Below are positions 14,452 to 18,893 of a stretch of DNA of 18,893 bases, one piece after another. The translations under genes and the position numbers were made by a program. Source of the stretch: Nanobdellota archaeon (lineage in GTDB: Archaea; Nanobdellota; Nanobdellia; Woesearchaeales; JAHJBD01); NCBI GenBank assembly GCA_018813725.1, contig JAHJBD010000081.1, forward strand, positions 1 to 18,893, in the 5' to 3' direction. The stretch's first letter is position 1, and every line of letters starts with the position of its first letter. The notes under the pieces are model-generated. The model was given only the letters and a program-made list of their open reading frames with translations. It ran no database searches and was not told where the DNA came from.

Positions 14452-15420
14452 ATGGGAATCGACAAGTTCAATATGCTGGGAATTCTGGAAAGGTTCCCTA
14501 TAATGTGCAGGGAAGCTCTTGGTCTTAACAAAGGACTTACAGTATCTGGCGAGATAACTTCTATTGTTGTAACGGGTATGGGTGGATCATCAATAGCAGG
14601 AGGGATGCTGCAGCTTTACCTTAAAGAATCTAAGCTGCCGATATTTATATCCAGGGGATATACTGTACCTGCTTTTGTGGACGAATACACTTTGGTTTTT
14701 GCCATATCATATTCAGGAAATACTGAAGAGACATTGAGCGCTGTACAAGATGCAAAAAACAAAAAGGCCAAGATTATAGCAATCACATCAGGAGGAGAGC
14801 TTGAGCATGAAGTAGACAAGGTAATAAAGATCCCTGCAGGTTATCAGCCAAGAGTGGCGCTACCTTACCTCTTTTTTCCGATGATAGGGGTGCTTTACAA
14901 TTCAGGCTTGATAGAGGTTCGGAACTCTGACCTGAATGAGATGATGGAGATACTTAAGGACAAGCAATATTATTCTGAGACTGCTTACAAACATGCCAAA
15001 AAGATAAAAGACAAGATACCTATCATATTTTCTTCAGAAGACCTAAAAGCTGTCGGATACAGGTTTAAGACACAGATCAATGAGAATGCAAAACACCCAG
15101 CATGGGATACTGTGATACCTGAGATGAATCACAATGAGATCAATGCTTTCAGGTTCATGCCAAGGTCAAACTTTATCGCTTTCATGCTAAGGGATGAGAA
15201 AGACCATCCACGTGTGCAGAAAAGGTTTGACATCACAAGGAAGATCATCGAAGATAGGATCGATATCGAAGAGATAATGGTGAAAGGGAACTCTCTCTTG
15301 GCAAGGATGTTTTCTACAATACACCTCTGCGACATGATATCATATTATCTTGCTCTTGAGAACCGTGTAGATCCGACACCTGTTGAAGTTATTGAACGGT
15401 TCAAGGAAAGGATGAAGTAA
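14452..15420 (+). CDS. bifunctional phosphoglucose/phosphomannose isomerase
   Basis: A 322-residue SIS-domain enzyme of the archaeal PGI/PMI family, which interconverts glucose-6-phosphate or mannose-6-phosphate with fructose-6-phosphate. The first SIS domain carries VVTGMGGSSIAGG (39-51) and AISYSGNTEETLSA (84-97), the phosphosugar-binding loops. PRVALPYLFFP (133-143) follows. The second half has IPEMNHNEINAF (222-233), with the catalytic base glutamate expected in this motif, and a C-terminal DPTPVEVIERFKERM that holds the family's Thr and Lys active-site positions. The length is normal. It would connect gluconeogenesis with sugar precursors for surface glycans. It is transcribed separately, ahead of the Rad50-like gene. 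Confidence 0.92.
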   Translation: MGIDKFNMLGILERFPIMCREALGLNKGLTVSGEITSIVVTGMGGSSIAGGMLQLYLKESKLPIFISRGYTVPAFVDEYTLVFAISYSGNTEETLSAVQDAKNKKAKIIAITSGGELEHEVDKVIKIPAGYQPRVALPYLFFPMIGVLYNSGLIEVRNSDLNEMMEILKDKQYYSETAYKHAKKIKDKIPIIFSSEDLKAVGYRFKTQINENAKHPAWDTVIPEMNHNEINAFRFMPRSNFIAFMLRDEKDHPRVQKRFDITRKIIEDRIDIEEIMVKGNSLLARMFSTIHLCDMISYYLALENRVDPTPVEVIERFKERMK

Positions 15421-15424
15421 ACCT

Positions 15425-15432
15425 TTTATATC
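15425..15432 (+). promoter_or_regulatory. TATA box of the Rad50-like gene
   Basis: TTTATATC is centred 25.5 nt before the ATG at 15454, giving a leaderless mRNA although the gene lies only 33 bp after the isomerase stop. Confidence 0.55.
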
Positions 15433-15453
15433 TATTTAACTTACCTTATATTC

Positions 15454-17505
15454 ATGCAGCTTAAATCTATCAAGTTAGAGAATATCAGGAGTTACACTAA
15501 TCAGCAAGTGAACTTCCCTGAAGGTTCTACATTATTGTCAGGGGATATCGGCTCAGGAAAGAGTTCTATACTTTTGGCGATTGAGTTTGCATTGTTCGGT
15601 GTGAAAAGAAAACATCTTCCGGGTTCTTCATTGTTAAGACATGGCGCAAAGCAGGGCTCTGTCGAACTCGGGTTTAGTATAGGTGAAAAGGAGATCATCA
15701 TCAAACGATTCTTGAAGAGAGGTGCTAGCGATATCAAGCAGGAATCTGGATTTATTATCACCAATGGCATAAAAAAGGAAGGGACAGCAATAGAGCTTAA
15801 ATCTGACATTATCGATATTCTTGGTTATCCTAAAGACATGGTGTCAAAAAGCCGTGACCTGGTCTATAGGTACACTGTCTATACTCCGCAGGAAGAGATG
15901 AAGCAGATACTTTTTGAGGATAAAGAGATTAGGCTTGATACCTTGCGCAAAGTGTTCAATATAGACAAGTACAAGAGGATAAGGGAAAACTGTGATGTTT
16001 ATCTTAAACACCTGCGTGAGAGGATAAATCTATTGACTGGTAAGATATCTGATATTGCAGAGAAGAAAAAGCAGAAAGAGAATTATGTTATGCAGATCGA
16101 TGAGATAGTGAAAAAAGTATCTAGGCTAGAACCAAGCATAAATGATATCAAAGGTAAGGTTAAGCTTAACAGAGAATTTATCTCACAGATCGAGGCTGAT
16201 ATCAAAGCTTTTGAAGAATTGAAAAAAGGGCTGGAACTAAAAGAGGTTGAGCTTAAGAATGTGCTTGAGCTTAGGGTAAGAAACAAGAAAGAGATTGAAG
16301 ATTTGGAAACTAACATTGCAGTATTACAAAAAGACCTTTCAGGATATTCTGAATTGAAGATAGAAGATGTTAAGCCTAAAGAAGCAATTTTGCTGTCACT
16401 TCAGAAACAGATCAGGGAACTTACTACAAAGATAGGCCAGTCTGAGCTGATAATCAAACAGGCAGAGGATACTAAAAAAAAGATCTTGCAGATAGATCAG
16501 TGCCCTACATGCAAACAGGATGTAAAGATATCTCACAAGCAGATGATCGAGAGTTTTGAAAACCAAAGGATCACTTCTTCCATGAAAGCTGCTGAAGATG
16601 CTAAAATTGAGGAAGCAAGATTAAACACAGAGCTTGAAAAGATAAGGAAAGAGATTGAGGAGATTAGGAAACGTGAGTCTGAGATCAAGATAATCAAGCT
16701 CAAGAAAGATAATCTTCTGGAAAAGCAAAAAAGGGTGGAGCTGTTGTCTCTTAACATGGACAAGGTCAAGGAGAAGGTTGGCCAGATCAATCTTGAGAAG
16801 ATAGAGATATCAAAGAAACTGAAGGGGGCTGGGGATCTTGAGAAGGAGTATAACCTGTTAAGATCAGAGCTTAACAAGCTTGAGCAGGAAGAAAGAAAGC
16901 TAGAGATAGAGAAAGCTGAACTTATTAAAGAGAGATCAACGCTAACCGCAATAATATCAAGGTTAGATGCAGAGCTTAAGCAAAAGGCAGATGATAAGGC
17001 TAGCCTTGAAAAGGTCAAGGAACTAAAGCACTGGCTTGAAGAACTGTTTGTGAAGCTGATGCTGGTCATGGAAAAGCATGTTATGGCACAGGTGCATGCA
17101 GAGTTTAATGAGCTGTTCCAGAAATGGTTCTCTGTTCTTATAGAGGATGAGAACATTACAGTAAGATTGGATGATGAGTTTACTCCAATGATAATGCAGA
17201 ATGGGTATGAGACTGCTGTTGAGAATCTTTCAGGCGGTGAAAAGACTGCAGTTGCGCTTTCTTATAGGTTATCTTTGAATAAGGTCATCAACGATGTGAT
17301 ATCTAATATCAGGACTAAAGATCTGATCATTCTTGATGAACCTACTGACGGGTTTTCAACAGAGCAGCTTGATAAGATAAGAGATGTTCTTGAGGAGCTT
17401 GACATGAAGCAGGTGATCATGGTATCTCATGAGAATAAGATCGAGAGCTTTGTTGATAATGTGATACGGCTTGGTAAGAATGAGCATGTGAGTAATATCA
17501 TCTAA
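15454..17505 (+). CDS. Rad50-like SMC-family ATPase with zinc hook
   Basis: A 683-residue ABC-type ATPase with split head domains. Walker A is GDIGSGKSS (30-38). A long coiled coil from about 190 is interrupted by the zinc-hook motif CPTC at 350-353 and returns to about residue 555. The second head half has the signature LSGGEKT (592-598), Walker B LIILDEPTDG with Asp628-Glu629, and the switch histidine His659. Rad50 dimerises through the hook and, with the nuclease Mre11, processes DNA ends. The arms are shorter than in many Rad50 proteins, which often exceed 850 residues. No mre11, herA or nurA is adjacent, so assignment to Rad50 proper or to a related SbcC-like ATPase is slightly open. The end overlaps the convergent dehydrogenase gene by eight bases. 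Confidence 0.9.
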   Translation: MQLKSIKLENIRSYTNQQVNFPEGSTLLSGDIGSGKSSILLAIEFALFGVKRKHLPGSSLLRHGAKQGSVELGFSIGEKEIIIKRFLKRGASDIKQESGFIITNGIKKEGTAIELKSDIIDILGYPKDMVSKSRDLVYRYTVYTPQEEMKQILFEDKEIRLDTLRKVFNIDKYKRIRENCDVYLKHLRERINLLTGKISDIAEKKKQKENYVMQIDEIVKKVSRLEPSINDIKGKVKLNREFISQIEADIKAFEELKKGLELKEVELKNVLELRVRNKKEIEDLETNIAVLQKDLSGYSELKIEDVKPKEAILLSLQKQIRELTTKIGQSELIIKQAEDTKKKILQIDQCPTCKQDVKISHKQMIESFENQRITSSMKAAEDAKIEEARLNTELEKIRKEIEEIRKRESEIKIIKLKKDNLLEKQKRVELLSLNMDKVKEKVGQINLEKIEISKKLKGAGDLEKEYNLLRSELNKLEQEERKLEIEKAELIKERSTLTAIISRLDAELKQKADDKASLEKVKELKHWLEELFVKLMLVMEKHVMAQVHAEFNELFQKWFSVLIEDENITVRLDDEFTPMIMQNGYETAVENLSGGEKTAVALSYRLSLNKVINDVISNIRTKDLIILDEPTDGFSTEQLDKIRDVLEELDMKQVIMVSHENKIESFVDNVIRLGKNEHVSNII

Positions 17506-18226
17506 ACTTATTAACTAACCTTGAAGCAGTCCTTCTTGATATAAGCTTTGAAAGAAGCCTTGCAGCCTTCATCTTTGCACCATATACAGAGATGTTCTTT
17601 TTTTTCTTAGCATCTTTTAAGGCTAATCTGACTACATCTTTTGCCTTGGCTTTTTTCTGAAGATGTCTTGATCTTCCAGAGCGCAGGTGAAACTCTGTTT
17701 CTACAGGACCAGGGCAGACTGCAATAGAATGGATGCCTTTGAGTTCTTCATTAATGGAGTTGCTGAAAGATAATACAAATGCTTTTGTCGCAGCATAGAT
17801 AGAGAATGAAGGCATCGGTGCAAATCCTGCGATTGATGCGATGTTGATTATGGTTGAGCCTTTGCGCATGAAAGGCAAGCAATTATGTGTAAGTTCGACC
17901 AATGCCCTGACATTAAGGTCAATCATATTTAACTGCTCATTTAAGGATATGTCTTTAAAATCACCTACCTTGCCAAACCCTGCGTTGTTCACAAGGTATC
18001 TGATGTTTGGCTTTTCTGTCCTTATCTTGTCAATAAGAATATTTAAGCTCTCAGTAAGGTCACACTGGATCAGAACTGACCTTGTCTTAAGATGGTTAGA
18101 TAGTTCAAGAAGCCTGTCTTTTCTCCTGGCAACAAGCCATAGCTCATCAAGATGATAATTGTCAATCTGTCTTGCAAATTCTTTTCCAAGCCCTGCAGAA
18201 GCGCCTGTTATTATTGCAATGTTCAT
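17498..18226 (-). CDS. short-chain dehydrogenase/reductase (SDR)
   Basis: A 242-residue classical SDR with a Rossmann fold. The cofactor motif TGASAGLG is at 7-14, and Arg34-Arg35 after the second strand hints at NADP(H) preference. NNAGFG is at 80-85. The catalytic tetrad is Asn105, Ser131, Tyr144 and Lys148 (IYAATK), and CPGPVETEF (171-179) closes the active site. The sequence is closest to the DltE/YqjQ-like general SDR group; the substrate is unknown. The basic C-terminal tail (AARLLSKLISRRTASRLVNKFR) could bind membranes or nucleic acid. A TATA box 26.5 nt before the ATG gives a leaderless mRNA. Confidence 0.92.
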   Translation of the reverse strand: MNIAIITGASAGLGKEFARQIDNYHLDELWLVARRKDRLLELSNHLKTRSVLIQCDLTESLNILIDKIRTEKPNIRYLVNNAGFGKVGDFKDISLNEQLNMIDLNVRALVELTHNCLPFMRKGSTIINIASIAGFAPMPSFSIYAATKAFVLSFSNSINEELKGIHSIAVCPGPVETEFHLRSGRSRHLQKKAKAKDVVRLALKDAKKKKNISVYGAKMKAARLLSKLISRRTASRLVNKFR

Positions 18227-18248
18227 GGACTAAAGAAACGGATTATCG

Positions 18249-18256
18249 TATAAATA
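18249..18256 (-). promoter_or_regulatory. TATA box of the SDR gene
   Basis: The minus strand reads TATTTATA, centred 26.5 nt before the ATG at 18226. Transcription should start at the initiation codon. Confidence 0.6.
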
Positions 18257-18317
18257 GTTATGGCTGATATTTGGTTCTTGGATAGGCATATGAGATTTTA
18301 TGCACTAAAAACAATAA

Positions 18318-18325
18318 TTTAAAAT
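18318..18325 (+). promoter_or_regulatory. TATA box of the tRNA gene
   Basis: TTTAAAAT lies about 31 nt before the first base of the tRNA acceptor stem, so transcription would begin a few bases upstream of the mature 5' end, as is common for archaeal tRNA genes. Confidence 0.5.
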
Positions 18326-18372
18326 AACGATGTGGGTTTGCTTTTAGATAATGGGGCTGTAGTGTAGCTTGG

Positions 18373-18394
18373 ACATGAGACAATCATGGAGCAA
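18373..18394 (+). other. 22-nt tRNA intron in the D loop
   Basis: The flanks form a textbook bulge-helix-bulge. GCTT (18367-18370) pairs with GAGC (18389-18392) as the 4-bp central helix, with 3-nt bulges GGA (18371-18373) and AAC (18393-18395). The inner stem is CATGA/TCATG with a 5-nt loop and the outer stem is A-T, T-A, G-U. Cutting after the second bulge base joins GG to CTATCAC and restores a normal 10-nt D loop. Confidence 0.75.
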
Positions 18395-18413
18395 CTATCA
18401 CTCAAGCTCGGGG

Positions 18414-18458
18414 TTCGTAGAAGTAGAGATGCCATATATCCCTAATTATGAAACGGAC
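18414..18458 (+). other. 45-nt tRNA intron in the anticodon loop
   Basis: The two halves of the anticodon stem, CAAGC and GCTTG, are separated by 52 nt instead of 7, so about 45 nt must be removed. The boundaries assume the canonical site between positions 37 and 38. GTTCGT (18413-18418) can pair with ACGGAC (18453-18458). I could not build a strict bulge-helix-bulge at this site, so the exact ends are uncertain. Confidence 0.55.
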
Positions 18459-18533
18459 AGCTTGCAACCGGAGTTCGAATCTCCGCAGCCCCATTTCTTC
18501 TATGAATTACATTTCACTACTTAAAAAGAAAGA

Positions 18534-18541
18534 TTTAAATA
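18534..18541 (+). promoter_or_regulatory. TATA box of the last gene
   Basis: TTTAAATA is centred 34.5 nt before the ATG at 18572, predicting a leader of about 8-10 nt that consists mostly of the ribosome binding site GGTGGG (18563-18568). Confidence 0.5.
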
Positions 18542-18571
18542 TAAGTAAAGGGTATTAAATTAGGTGGGATT

Positions 18572-18893
18572 ATGAATAAAAAATTTAGTATATATCTGAT
18601 ATTGATGCTTGTCGCTTCTGTTCCTGCTTTTGGTTTTGAGGTTTCTACTGAACCGATCACTGATAAGATCACTCTTGAAGAGGTTGCTGAGTATAAGCTT
18701 ACTATCACAAATACTGCAGTGAATGAACAAAAGTTCAATATAAGAACTATTGATTTTCCGCTGTGGGATGTATATACAAAGCCAGTTGTCAATCCAATAA
18801 CTGTTGATGTTCTACCCTCTGAAAGTGAAAGTGTAACTCTCTTCGTTGATCCATTGCATATAACAAGCATAGGCGGTTATGATGTGAATGTTA
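18572..18893 (+). CDS. secreted cell-surface protein, N-terminal part
   Basis: Only the first 107 residues are in the window; the gene continues beyond it. It opens with a clear signal peptide, MNKKFSIYLILMLVASVPAFG, probably cut before FEVST. The following part, ITDKITLEEVAEYKLTITNTAVNEQKFNIRTIDFPLWDVYTKPVVNPITVDVLPSESESVTLFVDP, has the strand pattern of an immunoglobulin-like or NEW3/CARDB-type domain found in archaeal surface proteins. GGTGGG six bases from the ATG sets the start. The rest, and any membrane anchor, cannot be seen. Confidence 0.75.
   Translation, partial: MNKKFSIYLILMLVASVPAFGFEVSTEPITDKITLEEVAEYKLTITNTAVNEQKFNIRTIDFPLWDVYTKPVVNPITVDVLPSESESVTLFVDPLHITSIGGYDVNV

Larger units (their letters stand above)
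18353..18493 (+). tRNA. tRNA, probably Pro (GGG), with two introns
   Basis: The acceptor stem pairs GGGGCTG (18353-18359) with CAGCCCC (18486-18492), and A18493 is the discriminator base; CCA is not encoded. The T arm is CGGAG-TTCGAAT-CTCCG (18469-18485). The D stem is GTG(T)/(T)CAC and the anticodon stem is CAAGC (18403-18407) with GCTTG (18460-18464). After removing a 22-nt D-loop intron and a 45-nt anticodon-loop intron, the mature tRNA is 74 nt. Its loop is TCGGGGA, so with canonical 37/38 splicing the anticodon is GGG followed by G37, as in proline tRNAs; GGGG at the 5' end and A73 also fit archaeal proline tRNAs. Position 33 would be C instead of the nearly universal U, so the identity and the second splice site are not certain. 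Confidence 0.8.

Noticed and set aside
16533..17156. A 207-codon open frame antisense to the Rad50-like gene
   Set aside because: The product is almost only Ser, Leu, Ile and Phe, the mirror of coiled-coil Lys/Glu codons on the other strand; no start signals.
18374..18388. Reading CAT in the CATGA/TCATG hairpin as a Met anticodon arm
   Set aside because: No complementary 3' stem exists near the T arm, while the hairpin fits perfectly as the inner stem of a D-loop intron.
18402..18413. Anticodon CGG with U33 (loop CTCGGG)
   Set aside because: It would give regular proline loop bases, but it removes position 26, leaves a U-C mismatch in the stem and a 3-nt variable loop; the CAAGC/GCTTG stem fits better.
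18535..18870. A minus-strand open frame antisense to the last secreted protein
   Set aside because: The plus-strand frame has a TATA box, GGTGGG and a clear signal peptide; the opposite frame has none of these.
1..18893. CRISPR arrays, insertion sequences, toxin-antitoxin or phage defence genes
   Set aside because: I saw no spaced direct repeats, transposase motifs, terminal repeats or recognisable defence domains.

Overview
The window comes from an archaeon. It carries a eukaryote-type ribosomal protein (eL15), the archaeal basal transcription factor TFE, the archaeal formate-dependent purine enzyme PurP, a Rad50-type ATPase with a zinc hook, a bifunctional phosphoglucose/phosphomannose isomerase, an intron-containing tRNA, and TATA boxes about 26 nt upstream of start codons. 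The low G+C, very tight packing, many small or unrecognised proteins and S-layer-like secreted proteins suggest a DPANN lineage, perhaps Woesearchaeota-like. That placement is an inference; no 16S rRNA is present.

Layout. Positions 1-1470: a 48-residue zinc-ribbon protein, a HAD phosphatase, and a divergent small coiled-coil protein. Positions 1471-3295 (minus strand): eL15, then a TFE-nitroreductase pair behind a promoter region with three identical TATA-like boxes and a hairpin. Positions 3383-10423: a purine block. purD and a 5-formyl-THF cyclo-ligase gene (ATGA overlap) run leftward. purF runs rightward. The 248-bp gap between purD and purF holds two related hairpins. Next come a small membrane protein, an S-layer-like secreted protein, a divergent PurP-like gene and a canonical purP, all leftward. 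Positions 10497-12032: a TrmB-like regulator with three tandem copies of its C-terminal domain. Positions 12146-14389 (plus strand): three proteins I do not recognise, one of them secreted-looking and rich in beta strands. Positions 14452-17505: the sugar isomerase and a Rad50-like ATPase. Positions 17498-18226: a short-chain dehydrogenase on the minus strand. Positions 18353-18493: a tRNA, probably proline, with two introns. Position 18572 to the end: the start of a secreted protein.

How it works together. PurF and PurD catalyse the first two steps of de novo purine synthesis and PurP the formylation of AICAR, so much of the left half serves nucleotide synthesis. The formyl-THF cyclo-ligase sits with them although PurP needs formate rather than folate. 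The TrmB-like gene lies directly upstream of purP on the same strand, so it could be a local regulator; that is an inference.

Two initiation styles are visible. About ten first genes have a TATA box centred 24.5-27 nt before the ATG, which implies leaderless mRNAs. Others have a roughly 10-12 nt leader or an internal position with a GGTGG- or GGAGG-type ribosome binding site. Three convergent gene pairs abut or overlap at their stop codons, so the genome is strongly compacted.
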